The notes beneath the pieces are model-generated. The model ran no database searches. It was not told the DNA's origin and saw nothing but the letters and a program-made list of their open reading frames with translations. Position numbers and translations under genes: made by a program. Source: an uncultured Flavihumibacter sp. (GTDB taxonomy: Bacteria > Bacteroidota > Bacteroidia > Chitinophagales > Chitinophagaceae). From it: a stretch of 64,000 bases of DNA. Shown one piece after another: positions 18,228-26,941 of the stretch (the first letter of the stretch is position 1; every line of letters begins with the position of its first letter). Location: NCBI GenBank assembly GCA_902168105.1, contig CABHOY010000019.1, positions 124,001 to 188,000 on the forward strand, read 5' to 3'.

Positions 18228-18623
18228 ATGAAAAGATCATTGTTAGCCACCCTCATGTTATTTGTAAACATTGGCATGTACGCAAATACAAACACTCAAT
18301 CCACTACCCACAGAACAACAGTAAGCGCTCCTGTTACAAGCACAGTAGTAACGCCGGATTTCTTTTACTTCGTTCGTCCATTGGGCCAGACTATTCCAGG
18401 TGCAAGGCTTGCTTCATTTCTTCTGTCGGTACCCGGTCCCGGTGAGCGTGATATCGTTGAATCTGTAGACTGGGATTTCGGTGATGGTACCCCTGCCACA
18501 TTGAACACACTACTTGTAAATCACGCGTACTATCAGCCAGGTACATATGATGTGACCATGACTGTCCGTTATGTAACAGGTGAAACGTTTGTGATCGTAA
18601 AACCAGTTATCATTACATTCTAA
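18228..18623 (+). CDS. Small secreted PKD-domain protein
   Basis: A 131-residue protein with a signal peptide (MKRSLLATLMLFVNIGMYANT) and a single PKD-like beta-sandwich domain, seen in VDWDFGDGTP and HAYYQPGTYDVTMTVRY. PKD domains mediate binding or act as spacers in surface proteins; a lone domain with no enzyme attached gives no function. It is a single-gene unit ending at a strong terminator. Confidence 0.78.
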   Translation: MKRSLLATLMLFVNIGMYANTNTQSTTHRTTVSAPVTSTVVTPDFFYFVRPLGQTIPGARLASFLLSVPGPGERDIVESVDWDFGDGTPATLNTLLVNHAYYQPGTYDVTMTVRYVTGETFVIVKPVIITF

Positions 18624-18636
18624 GGTACTTTTTGAA

Positions 18637-18680
18637 CAAAGGTCAGGGGAAGGGATATCCTTTTCCTGACCTTTGTTTTT
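18637..18680 (+). terminator. Rho-independent terminator after the PKD gene
   Basis: CAAAGGTCAGG (18637-18647) pairs perfectly with CCTGACCTTTG (18665-18675), with additional GA/TT pairing inside, and TTTTT follows. Confidence 0.85.
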
Positions 18681-18818
18681 CCACTCGACTTTAACTCCTC
18701 TCCATATTATAAAGTGAATAGTTAAATAACGTTAACACGGTATATAAACTAACACTGTTTAACTTTTCTTTTAGAACGATTGCTTTATTTTTCCACCAAC
18801 AATAAAACCCATACGTTC

Positions 18819-19520
18819 ATGAAAAAAATTCTACTGTTAGCCTTGCTGCTTGTCAGCATGTTGCCCATTTATGCCCAGACGTCCATAGGTGTTATAGCAG
18901 GATATAACCGGTCTTCAACTAATCCTGGAAATTACAAAGGTCAATATCCTAATTCGAATTTTTCCTTCAAATCAGGTTGGCGTGCCGGCGTGACAACAGA
19001 TCACCGCTTATCGAAAAAATTTTATCTGCAACCACAATTATTGCTGAATTCAAAAGGCAGGAATTATGATGTTCCTTATAGCCAGGAACTGCCACAGGAA
19101 CTCTCAAGTACTATACAGCTGTTATACCTCGAACTACAAGCAAATATGGTTTTTAAACAACAATGGGGCAGTGGCAAATTCTTTGTAGGAGCCGGACCAT
19201 ATATTGGACGAGGTGTCGGTGGTAGCGAAAAGAGAACAGGTTATATAGAGATCAATGGAGAAAAACACCATTTTGATACTAAGTATAAGGTCAAATTCGT
19301 GAATAATGTGCCGATCCCTGCTGATGATAATAATACATACTATGAACCTAATGATGTGGGCCTTAATCTCCAGGCAGGTTATGAGCTGAAGAATGGATTG
19401 TTCTTTAATGCTGTTTATAGTCTTGGACTCACCAACTTGTATCATTCTCCAGCAGATCCCAATCCCAAGAACACCTATTGGGGTTTAAGCGTGGGGTATT
19501 TCTTTAAAAAATTCAACTGA
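18819..19520 (+). CDS. Outer-membrane beta-barrel protein, paralog 1
   Basis: A 233-residue protein from the ATG at 18819 (MKKILLLALLLVSMLPIYAQ, a clear signal peptide). The mature part begins TSIGVIAGYNRSS and consists of alternating polar/hydrophobic strands (FYLQPQLLLNSKGRNY, LLYLELQANMVFK), ending in WGLSVGYFFKKFN with an aromatic near the C-terminus, as in the porin_family/OMP_b-brl_2 barrels of Bacteroidota. It is followed 43 bp later by a close paralog, so the pair is a tandem duplication. The function is unknown. Confidence 0.82.
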   Translation: MKKILLLALLLVSMLPIYAQTSIGVIAGYNRSSTNPGNYKGQYPNSNFSFKSGWRAGVTTDHRLSKKFYLQPQLLLNSKGRNYDVPYSQELPQELSSTIQLLYLELQANMVFKQQWGSGKFFVGAGPYIGRGVGGSEKRTGYIEINGEKHHFDTKYKVKFVNNVPIPADDNNTYYEPNDVGLNLQAGYELKNGLFFNAVYSLGLTNLYHSPADPNPKNTYWGLSVGYFFKKFN

Positions 19521-19563
19521 GGTAAAAAGTACCGTAATCATCCACAATTCAAGTCAAAATGCC

Positions 19564-20256
19564 ATGAAGAAAATAATACTATTAGCTTTGCTGGCTATCG
19601 GCATACTGCCTGCTTATTCACAAACATCTATAGGCGTTATTGGAGGATATAATTTGTCATCGATCGTCCCTAAAAGAAATTTAGAAAGTTGGGGATACGA
19701 TGTATCTTCCAGATCAGGATGGCGTGCGGGCGTGATAACTGACCACCACTTATGGGGTAAGTTTTATCTGCAACCACAATTATTGCTAAACAGGAAGGGC
19801 TACGATTATTCCTTTCATAATGAGGTAAGTGGCAACTATAGCAAGAGAGAAAGACAATTTCTCTATCTCGAATTACAAGCCTCTCTTATGTTTAAACAAC
19901 AACTCGGTAAGGGTAAGCTAATTGTCGGAGCAGGTCACTATATTGGTCGTGGTATAACTGGCAAAGAAAGATTGACTGGTTATATGGATCTGGATGGAAG
20001 ACAAGTATACTTCATCGATCACAGTAAAATAAAATTCAAAAGTAAGGAGCCTTCAAATAGCACTTTTCCTTATGACACTTATGCAAAACCATATGATCTG
20101 GGCATAAATTGTCTGGTAGGTTATGAACTGAAAAATGGTCTCTTCTTTAATGTAACTTACAGCGAGGGCATAACTGAGCTGGGGTATTACAATGGACCAG
20201 GTGGTAACACATATTGGGGGCTAACAGTAGGGTATTTTCTGAAAAGATTCAACTAA
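19564..20256 (+). CDS. Outer-membrane beta-barrel protein, paralog 2
   Basis: A 230-residue barrel protein with signal peptide MKKIILLALLAIGILPAYSQ. It shares the segments QTSIGVI.GYN, SGWRAGV.TDH, KFYLQPQLLLN.KG and TYWGL.VGYF with the preceding gene, so the two arose by duplication and then diverged, mostly in the loops. The likely role is a small outer-membrane barrel; no substrate can be named. It ends just before a strong bidirectional terminator. Confidence 0.82.
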   Translation: MKKIILLALLAIGILPAYSQTSIGVIGGYNLSSIVPKRNLESWGYDVSSRSGWRAGVITDHHLWGKFYLQPQLLLNRKGYDYSFHNEVSGNYSKRERQFLYLELQASLMFKQQLGKGKLIVGAGHYIGRGITGKERLTGYMDLDGRQVYFIDHSKIKFKSKEPSNSTFPYDTYAKPYDLGINCLVGYELKNGLFFNVTYSEGITELGYYNGPGGNTYWGLTVGYFLKRFN

Positions 20257-20257
20257 T

Positions 20258-20290
20258 AAAAAAGGGTCCGCCGTCGGCGGACCCTTTTTT
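20258..20290. terminator. Bidirectional Rho-independent terminator
   Basis: GGGTCCGCC (20264-20272) and GGCGGACCC (20276-20284) form a perfect stem with a 3-base loop, flanked by A6 on the left and T6 on the right, so it can serve both the barrel gene pair and the convergent RNA ligase gene. Confidence 0.92.
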
Positions 20291-21296
20291 ATCTTTCGTT
20301 CAAAAGGAACTTATTTGAGATCACTTTAAATGAGACCTTCCTGTCTTTCGACCGGATCACTAATCCTTCCCTTTCCACTTCCTTCCCCTTCGGGCTTAGT
20401 ACCGACGCACCATCAGCAATGGTCAGCATTTCATCCAATGATGCAGGTAATGTATATTGCTCATCCAGGATAGGCACTGTTTGTAATTCCAGCGACGCAA
20501 ACAGGGTCTTAAACTCATCCAGACCCAGATACTCATACCGGTCTATATCAAAGGCATTAAAGAACCTTACTGTTTGTCCTCTCAGACCGTAGGGGTTACC
20601 TTGTACTCCCTCACCGATCAGCTCTCCCTGTATAGCAAAATTTTTGCCCAGCCCGGCGAGCTTCTCTTCGAGCTTTTCAGCTCTTGCTATTTTCCAGAAG
20701 GTGTTATCATCTGTTTCTTCCAGGTCCAGGTTACGGGAGCATACACCAAAGACGCCATCGTTCAGGTAGAAGGTAGCAGAAGAACCGTCCAGTTTCTCTG
20801 TTACATAAAATGTATGTTTCCTGAACTCTTCGTACTGACCACTCAGGTTCTGTATCCTTTCCTCGTCTGTTTTGGGCATGAAAGAAGGGAATAGTCCTTT
20901 TGCGATACCACCCAATGCAGCCGGTACAGGAGGTTCATATTTAATGACGCCTAAACGCTCGGATACGTCCTCTCCGATCTGATAAGTATAGCCTTCCAGC
21001 AGACTAACGGGCAGTAATAAGCCCTGGGAGATCTGCCCCCTTAACTTTATTGTTTTTAGTCTGAAGCCTTCCTGTTCTCCCATCTTCCGGTAAGAGCTCT
21101 TTCTCAGGAATTCGAACTCTTCCCTGACAGGCAGGAATGAATCTATTTCACAATACACCGCATGATCGCCGATGCTGTATTCATTTTTTTTTACAACTAA
21201 TTTCCACCCCTTAACGGTAGCTACCTCAATAAGGTCAGCCCCAACAATAGGTTGTACGTCATCAATGACAACCGGGGATACCAACTTTCTTTCCAT
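20289..21296 (-). CDS. RNA ligase (ATP), DraRnl/Rnl5-type
   Basis: A 335-residue RNA ligase. An N-terminal OB-like domain (about 1-120, with VKGWKLVVKKNEYSIGDHAVY) precedes the nucleotidyltransferase domain. The latter carries motif I TEKLDGSS (adenylated Lys168), then AIQGELIGEG, motif III-like FNAFDI, motif IV REGLVIRS and motif V SFKVISNKFLL. The order of domains (OB first) fits the Deinococcus-type RNA ligases, which seal 3'-OH/5'-phosphate nicks in RNA duplexes or RNA-DNA hybrids. It stands alone, so no partner is suggested. Confidence 0.85.
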   Translation of the reverse strand: MERKLVSPVVIDDVQPIVGADLIEVATVKGWKLVVKKNEYSIGDHAVYCEIDSFLPVREEFEFLRKSSYRKMGEQEGFRLKTIKLRGQISQGLLLPVSLLEGYTYQIGEDVSERLGVIKYEPPVPAALGGIAKGLFPSFMPKTDEERIQNLSGQYEEFRKHTFYVTEKLDGSSATFYLNDGVFGVCSRNLDLEETDDNTFWKIARAEKLEEKLAGLGKNFAIQGELIGEGVQGNPYGLRGQTVRFFNAFDIDRYEYLGLDEFKTLFASLELQTVPILDEQYTLPASLDEMLTIADGASVLSPKGKEVEREGLVIRSKDRKVSFKVISNKFLLNER

Positions 21297-21508
21297 TTCT
21301 TTACTTCTGAATGCGAAGCCTTTTGGGTTTACGAATCTGATTTATTTCATCTATAGAGGCCAGGTATATAGATAAGCGCCGCAAATATATACATTTTTCA
21401 CCATTCATATAATAACAATTGACCAATACTCCCCTCCTATATGCCGCATTTGCCCCCCGTCAGGCCCATTTATTGATGTTAACTTAGTATTCACCAAACC
21501 TTAAGACT

Positions 21509-21895
21509 ATGTTCAGAAACACCAAAGCATTCAGTGGCTTTTCTGTAAATGATACTGACAAGGCAAAGGAATTTTACAGCCAGACATTAGGGCTTGATGT
21601 AGCAGTAATAATGGAAGATATGTTACAGCTTAACATTAATGGCAATAATCCTATCATTATTTACCCGAAACCTAACCACTCGCCTGCTACGTTTACCGTT
21701 CTCAATTTTCCGGTGAACGATATAGACGAGGCTGTAGATGCACTCACTGCAAAAGGCGTCCGGTTCCTGCAATATGATGAGCCTATCAAAACGGATGAGA
21801 AAGGCATCTGCCGCCAGAGCGGCGGGCCATTGATCGCCTGGTTTGAAGACCCTGCCGGCAACATTCTTTCTGTGCTACAGGAAAAAGAAGATTAA
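21509..21895 (+). CDS. VOC-family (glyoxalase/bleomycin-resistance fold) protein
   Basis: A 128-residue single-module VOC protein ([22 protein letters not shown] at the N-terminus, and [20 protein letters not shown] at the C-terminus, where the Glu is the usual metal-ligand position). Members bind a divalent metal and act on small molecules or bind antibiotics. Substrate unknown. It precedes bioA by 29 bp but a promoter element lies between them. Confidence 0.82.
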   Translation: MFRNTKAFSGFSVNDTDKAKEFYSQTLGLDVAVIMEDMLQLNINGNNPIIIYPKPNHSPATFTVLNFPVNDIDEAVDALTAKGVRFLQYDEPIKTDEKGICRQSGGPLIAWFEDPAGNILSVLQEKED

Positions 21896-21898
21896 GTA

Positions 21899-21906
21899 TA
21901 TCTTTG
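21899..21906 (+). promoter_or_regulatory. Candidate TAnnTTTG promoter element for bioA
   Basis: TATCTTTG matches the -7 consensus exactly, 18 bp before the ATG at 21925. It overlaps an in-frame TTG at 21904, which argues against translation starting at that TTG. Confidence 0.5.
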
Positions 21907-21924
21907 CCGGGAATTTTTAAGACT

Positions 21925-23175
21925 ATGTTGTGGTATCCTTATACACAAATGAGGCAGGTAAGTGAATTACCAAAGATGGTATCCGGAGAAGGCGTGACCA
22001 TGCACCTGGAAGACGGCCGTTCATTAATTGATGGTATCTCCTCCTGGTGGGCGGTTATACATGGCTATAATCATCCGGTGCTCAATGCCGCTTTACTTAC
22101 ACAGGCAAATAAGTTTGCCCATGTTATGCTGGGCGGCATGACACATAATCCCGCGCTGGACCTCGCTGCTAAACTTGTCAGCATTACGCCTGCAGGTTTG
22201 AATCATGTTTTCTTTTCCGACAGCGGTTCCATCGGTGTGGAAGTAGCACTGAAGATGGCTATTCAATACTGGAAGAATATTGGCTACAGTGGCAAAAGTA
22301 AGATCATATCATTGCGTAACGGTTATCATGGCGATACGTTCAAAGCCATGGAAGTAAGTGATGACTCTGACTTTACTCGCGCTTTTTCAGATGTACTGAC
22401 AAGGGGTTTCATACTGGATATTCCAACGGGAGGATTTGACGCGGATGCTGCACAGGTAAAAGAAGCTACTGATGCACTGGAAGCGCTGCTACAACAAGAG
22501 CACCAGAACATTGCTGCTTTTATTGTCGAGCCGATCGTACAATGTGCAGGCGGATTTAATATCTATTCGCCTCTTTATCTGAAAGCGGCACGGGACCTTT
22601 GTACGAAATATAATGTACTCTTTGTCTTTGATGAAGTAGCCACCGGATTTGGCCGTACAGGTAAATTATTTGCGGCGGAACATGCAGGTGTTACGCCCGA
22701 TATCATGATACTCGGCAAAGCTATGACAGCCGGTTACATGGGGCATGCGGCTACGCTTGCTACGACCGCAGTATTCGATAGCTTCCTCGGTGATAACTAT
22801 GAGAAAGCGTTGATGCATGGCCCAACGTTTATGGCTAATCCACTTGCATGTGCGGTTGCGTTGCAAAGTATAACCCTCATTGAAGAAGAAAATTATTTAC
22901 AGAAAATAGCACGCATCCAGGCGATCATCAGAGAACAGTTTGATACCTTCTCCACCCCTGCTATTGTTGCAAAAAGAACAATAGGCGCTCTGGGTGCTAT
23001 CGAAATGAAAGATGCAGCCTGTCTGTCGGGATTCAAAGAATTCTCACAACAGAAAGGTGTATGGCTTCGTCCCATCGGCAACGTGTTATACCTGATGCCA
23101 CCTTACATAATAACCGAAAAAGAATTGCTTACTATTCTGCAGGTGATGAAAGAATGGATCCAACAAATAAAATAG
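21925..23175 (+). CDS. bioA: Adenosylmethionine-8-amino-7-oxononanoate aminotransferase
   Basis: A 416-residue class III PLP aminotransferase of biotin synthesis, converting 8-amino-7-oxononanoate to 7,8-diaminononanoate with S-adenosylmethionine as amino donor. The start MLWYPYTQMRQ and the segment ISSWWAVIHGYNHP are typical of BioA. PLP-site features are SDSGSIGVEVALKMA, DEVATGFGRTGKLFA and the lysine in ILGKAMTAGYMGHAA. Starts upstream of 21925 would begin with TTG inside a promoter element. No other biotin gene is adjacent. A perfect terminator follows 8 bp after the stop. Confidence 0.93.
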   Translation: MLWYPYTQMRQVSELPKMVSGEGVTMHLEDGRSLIDGISSWWAVIHGYNHPVLNAALLTQANKFAHVMLGGMTHNPALDLAAKLVSITPAGLNHVFFSDSGSIGVEVALKMAIQYWKNIGYSGKSKIISLRNGYHGDTFKAMEVSDDSDFTRAFSDVLTRGFILDIPTGGFDADAAQVKEATDALEALLQQEHQNIAAFIVEPIVQCAGGFNIYSPLYLKAARDLCTKYNVLFVFDEVATGFGRTGKLFAAEHAGVTPDIMILGKAMTAGYMGHAATLATTAVFDSFLGDNYEKALMHGPTFMANPLACAVALQSITLIEEENYLQKIARIQAIIREQFDTFSTPAIVAKRTIGALGAIEMKDAACLSGFKEFSQQKGVWLRPIGNVLYLMPPYIITEKELLTILQVMKEWIQQIK

Positions 23176-23182
23176 TAATTGG

Positions 23183-23211
23183 GGGCTGATCAGATGTGAT
23201 CAGCCCTTTTT
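23183..23211 (+). terminator. Rho-independent terminator after bioA
   Basis: GGGCTGATCA and TGATCAGCCC form a perfect 10-bp stem with a 4-base loop, followed by TTTTT. Confidence 0.92.
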
Positions 23212-23383
23212 CGTTCGTCCTCCCTCATTTGATCTGGCATCATTGTTGCCTATAGAAACCGAACGTAAAAATATACCGTAATATATCTTTACGTGGGACT
23301 ATGCCAAGAGACACAACAAGACCTTCCGATGGAATATGTAACCATACATTAAGAACCTGGATTTCAATTTAAACAACAAAACA

Positions 23384-23917
23384 ATGAGAAAATTACTTTT
23401 CAGCGCTATTGCTGCTGTAGCACTTTTGACCGCTTGTGACAAAGACGACGACAACAACAATCCCACTCCAAAAAGCGAATTCACTATTGATGGACAGGAT
23501 GGAAAAACAACTGAAACTCCTTTCGGGTTCCGTGTACAATGGAGTGTTGAAGAAGGTGGCAGGATGCTGGTTTCCAATGTAAATATCAATGATCCGTCCT
23601 TCTCCGGTAAGATCGACGGTGTTTCATTTGCGGTGGACACATTTGTGAACGGGCAAACCTATACGTTCATGCCGGAAGATTCTTCGGCATTCAACAAAAA
23701 GGTGAACTTCAGTGCGGCCGATGTTGTAGTTGGCGCCAACTTCACAAACAACGCTATTGTTCCCGGTACCGGAAAACAACTGACAGACCTGCAGAGTGGC
23801 AGAATAGCTATTACAAAAGACCCCGGCGAAAGCTACCGGATAACATATATCCTGGATTATGGCGATGCCAAAGTATCAGGAGAGTTTAACGGACTAATGC
23901 CAGTAGTCAATAAATAA
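23384..23917 (+). CDS. Hypothetical lipoprotein
   Basis: A 177-residue protein with a lipoprotein signal (MRKLLFSAIAAVALLTAC, Cys18 as lipidation site), followed by an acidic linker KDDDNNN. Acidic residues directly after the lipid cysteine resemble lipoprotein export signals to the surface in Bacteroidota. The remainder is rich in beta strands and shows no motif I recognise. It forms a single-gene unit bounded by the bioA terminator and a downstream hairpin. Confidence 0.75.
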   Translation: MRKLLFSAIAAVALLTACDKDDDNNNPTPKSEFTIDGQDGKTTETPFGFRVQWSVEEGGRMLVSNVNINDPSFSGKIDGVSFAVDTFVNGQTYTFMPEDSSAFNKKVNFSAADVVVGANFTNNAIVPGTGKQLTDLQSGRIAITKDPGESYRITYILDYGDAKVSGEFNGLMPVVNK

Positions 23918-23928
23918 ACAGGAAAAAA

Positions 23929-23954
23929 CCATATCCCCAAATATGGGGATATGG
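23929..23954. terminator. Hairpin between lipoprotein and PAP2 genes
   Basis: CCATATCCCC (23929-23938) and GGGGATATGG (23945-23954) form a perfect 10-bp stem with a 6-base loop, preceded by A6. It sits between convergent genes and can act in both directions. Confidence 0.7.
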
Positions 23955-23989
23955 TACCCCTTTTATGGGGATGTTGCCATCAATCGTGC

Positions 23990-24790
23990 TTATCTGAAAG
24001 TACGTATCATACTGAGACCAATCGCCCCCTGCTGATACGTTGGTACAATTATATTTTCTCCGTCTGATTTCTTGTTCTTAAATAACTTCTTCAAAGAAGG
24101 ATACACCCAATAAGCCAGGTCAGTAGATAGGATTCCTACACCAGCTCCTGCTACCACATCACTGAACCAGTGCCTGTTATTCGACATACGCATATATCCG
24201 GTAGTCGCCGCCATAGCATAACCTGCTACTCCATACCATATAGATATGTCCTGGTACTCTCGTCGCATAAATTCAGCGGCAGCAAAAGCAGTAGCTGTGT
24301 GGCCGGAAGGGAATGACATATAATTAGAGCCATCAGGCCGGAGCTCATGCGTAGATTTCTTGGTAGTCATAACAACTGCACCCATTACGGCATTAGCCAT
24401 TCCATAAATGATCGTACGGTCTATAAAATTGTTTTTCCCCTTGACGCCTGCTGTATTTAAGGCGTATACAAGAAAGGCCGGTGCATATTGCAGATAGTTA
24501 TCCATTTCATTGATCTCCCGTTTCCCATCCTCACGTATTTCTTTCTTGAAATGATAATTCACTTCTTTCAACTTATTCCATTTCAAAGAAACAGCGCCAT
24601 ATACAACAAACGTAGCAGGTACCGCCAGCAGACCATTGCAAGGCTTTTTCGTTTTTTCAGGAAAATGCGGATAGAGCAGATCTGGCGCCAATGGTGCTTC
24701 ATTCATAGCAGTGGCAGTGTCCTGTGCTATTGACAGGTTAGGAAGCAGGAATATCGCAGACAGTAAAAGATACAATACAGCATTTCGCAT
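23990..24790 (-). CDS. PAP2-family phosphatase, paralog 1
   Basis: A 266-residue protein from the ATG at 24790 (MRNAVLYLLLSAIFLLPNLSIAQ, signal peptide); further in-frame ATGs up to 24817 exist. The PAP2 signature is complete: KKSTHELRPDGSN, SFPSGHTA, and MRMSNNRHWFSDVVAGAGVG with the catalytic histidines in SGHTA and RHWFSD. Such enzymes remove phosphate from lipid phosphates or pyrophosphates at the periplasmic face. A close paralog lies 216 bp upstream on the same strand. The exact lipid is unknown. Confidence 0.88.
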   Translation of the reverse strand: MRNAVLYLLLSAIFLLPNLSIAQDTATAMNEAPLAPDLLYPHFPEKTKKPCNGLLAVPATFVVYGAVSLKWNKLKEVNYHFKKEIREDGKREINEMDNYLQYAPAFLVYALNTAGVKGKNNFIDRTIIYGMANAVMGAVVMTTKKSTHELRPDGSNYMSFPSGHTATAFAAAEFMRREYQDISIWYGVAGYAMAATTGYMRMSNNRHWFSDVVAGAGVGILSTDLAYWVYPSLKKLFKNKKSDGENIIVPTYQQGAIGLSMIRTFR

Positions 24791-25006
24791 GCTGTGCGCA
24801 GTCATAGGCATCGTCATAGGTATAGCAATAGTTGTAGGTCGTTACCGGAGTCTCGTGGAAACCCGGGAACAGGATCTAATAGGATTTCAGTTTCATATAT
24901 TCAATACTGGCTTCTTGGCCTTTATTCAATTTATTAGGACAATATAAAGAAAATAAATAATGTTTTAGAAGAAAGTCTAAATAATTCTCAGATCACCCCA
25001 TAATAC

Positions 25007-25798
25007 CTATCTGAATATATGTACCATGCTAATACCAACAGCCCCTTGCTGATAGGTTGGCAATATTACATTTTCGTCTGCCGTTTCCCTGCTCTTAAGC
25101 AACCGCTTCACCGGGGGATAGAGATAATAAGCCAGCTCGGTTGAAAGTATACCTACACCGGCCCCCGCCATCACATCACCCAGCCAGTGCCTGTCATTTG
25201 ACATGCGCATATATCCCGTAGCCGTTGCGATTGCATACCCTGCCACGCCATACCATACAGATACATCCTGGTACTCACGCCTCATAAATTCAGCTGCAGC
25301 AAATGCTGTAGCGGTATGTCCGGAAGGAAAAGACTTGTAATTAGTTCCGTCTGGCCGGAGCTCGTGCGTAGCGTTTTTAGTGATCGTCACTGTGGCACCC
25401 ATAATTGCATTAGCCATGGCGTAAATAACAGTACGGTCCACGAAATTATTTTTCCCTTTGATACCCGCAATGTTCAGCCCATATACAAGCAAGCCAGGGG
25501 CGTACTGCAGATAGTTATCCAGATGATGGACCCTGCGGTCCCCTTCAAGGTATATCTCCTCCTTGAGATAATTATTTACAACCTTCAGTTTGTTAAATTT
25601 CAAAGATGCAGCTCCGTAAACAATAAACCCCGCCGGTACCAGTATCAAACCTTTGTAAGGTCTGTTAAGCGGCTGCCGCTGATATAGCGAATCATCCGGG
25701 AACTGCCGCCGGCCTGTTGTGTCAGATAACTGTGCGAGTGACAAATGAGGATACAGTCCTATTAAGGACAGCAAAAGATATAAGCACTTCTTATGCAT
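25007..25798 (-). CDS. PAP2-family phosphatase, paralog 2
   Basis: A 263-residue paralog of the next gene downstream, with signal peptide MHKKCLYLLLSLIGLYPHLSLAQ. The PAP2 motifs are KNATHELRPDGTN, SFPSGHTA and MRMSNDRHWLGDVMAGAGVG. Large blocks are identical in both copies (for example FAAAEFMRREYQD and the ending PTYQQGA), pointing to tandem duplication. Both look catalytically intact. A TATGTTTG promoter-like element on the minus strand at 25909-25916 may drive it. Confidence 0.88.
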   Translation of the reverse strand: MHKKCLYLLLSLIGLYPHLSLAQLSDTTGRRQFPDDSLYQRQPLNRPYKGLILVPAGFIVYGAASLKFNKLKVVNNYLKEEIYLEGDRRVHHLDNYLQYAPGLLVYGLNIAGIKGKNNFVDRTVIYAMANAIMGATVTITKNATHELRPDGTNYKSFPSGHTATAFAAAEFMRREYQDVSVWYGVAGYAIATATGYMRMSNDRHWLGDVMAGAGVGILSTELAYYLYPPVKRLLKSRETADENVILPTYQQGAVGISMVHIFR

Positions 25799-25952
25799 GA
25801 TGTGTAACAGTTGTAGGAATAAGAAACTCTATAAACTATAGACGGGCAGACTATTGAAATAATCTGTTAAGAGTTGAGAGTATTTTCATTCAATGTTGTT
25901 TGACTATACAAACATAAATGGCAAATCTGTAGAGAAACTGGCGAAAAAGAAT

Positions 25953-26549
25953 TTAATTAGACCTTATTTCATTTTTCAGCCGTTCGATGTTCGCCTGTTT
26001 TCCTTTTTCCAGTGTATTGCGACAGTAGGCAGTGAAGAAATGATGGGTTTCCAATAGCTTTAAAGTGTCATTACACCAGTTGGTAAATTTTTTCTTTGTC
26101 CTCAACTGGAACTCTCTCTTTACAAGTTTGTCTGTTATTTCAAACTCCCTTGTTCCGAAGTGGTAAGTATCTGCATCACATATAATTTCTTCCAGCAGCG
26201 TTTTAGGCGATGGTGGAAATTTGGTTACCATTATGCAATCGGAGATCACATCGATCAACATGGCGTCAATATCTTTATCCATGAAAAAAGATCTCATCAA
26301 AAGTACGCCCGCTTCTTCATGTGAATCAATATCAGCCACCAGATGACCTGTATCATGAAACCATGCTGCCATACTTAAGACGAATCTATCCTGGTTATTC
26401 AGTTCATAATAGTCGGCAATTTCCATGGTCCTGACCACCACGCGTTCTGTATGTGAAAGATTATGATATACCAGATTGGCTGAAGTCAACCTTGTAAAAA
26501 GGTCAACGACAAATTTTTCAGCGAGATACTCCGTGTATGTTAATTCCAT
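25953..26549 (-). CDS. HD-domain metal-dependent phosphohydrolase
   Basis: A 198-residue HD-superfamily protein. The metal-binding set is visible as H in YHNLSHTERVV, the HD pair in WFHDTGH, and an aspartate in IICDADTYHFG. HD proteins hydrolyse phosphate esters, often of nucleotides; none of the RelA/SpoT synthetase, GAF or HD-GYP features is present, so the substrate is open. It is a single gene divergent from the GH18 gene across a 392-bp gap. Confidence 0.85.
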   Translation of the reverse strand: MELTYTEYLAEKFVVDLFTRLTSANLVYHNLSHTERVVVRTMEIADYYELNNQDRFVLSMAAWFHDTGHLVADIDSHEEAGVLLMRSFFMDKDIDAMLIDVISDCIMVTKFPPSPKTLLEEIICDADTYHFGTREFEITDKLVKREFQLRTKKKFTNWCNDTLKLLETHHFFTAYCRNTLEKGKQANIERLKNEIRSN

Positions 26550-26941
26550 TGTTCATCAATATCTAAGTTCCCGAATGCTTTAACCAAATATCGGGGCCAA
26601 TTCTGTAAAAATTCTGTCTTTCCTGCGTCCGGCTTGCCTGCAAGCCCGATGGCGATAAATATATTCCCGGCCGGCATAAGGGTATATATCATCGGCTGTG
26701 TTGTTAAAACAGGAGCAACTACTAATGATCGACCGGTCTGGATAGAGAAATCATTCAGATTATACGAATATCTTATTTTATGCGTTTATTATTGCTATCA
26801 GCGATTGCCTTCATATTCTTCCAATCACCGAATTTTATTGCTTTCTTTATACACCTGCTGACTGGGTCGAATTTACCTATGTCGACATTGCTGACGCTTA
26901 TAATTTTAACAATTCATCAACACTAAAATTTATCCGCTTAC
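26550..26941. other. 392-bp intergenic region, no gene seen
   Basis: This lies between the divergent HD and GH18 genes and must hold both promoters. A short perfect hairpin GGCTTGC-CT-GCAAGCC is at 26631-26646. A 75-codon frame at 26634-26861 has no protein-like features and I do not call it. Confidence 0.5.

Noticed and set aside
21904..21924. TTG start for bioA at 21904
   Set aside because: It lies inside a TATCTTTG promoter element; the ATG at 21925 gives the family N-terminus.
26634..26861. A 75-codon frame in the gap before the GH18 gene
   Set aside because: No recognisable protein features; the region must hold two promoters.
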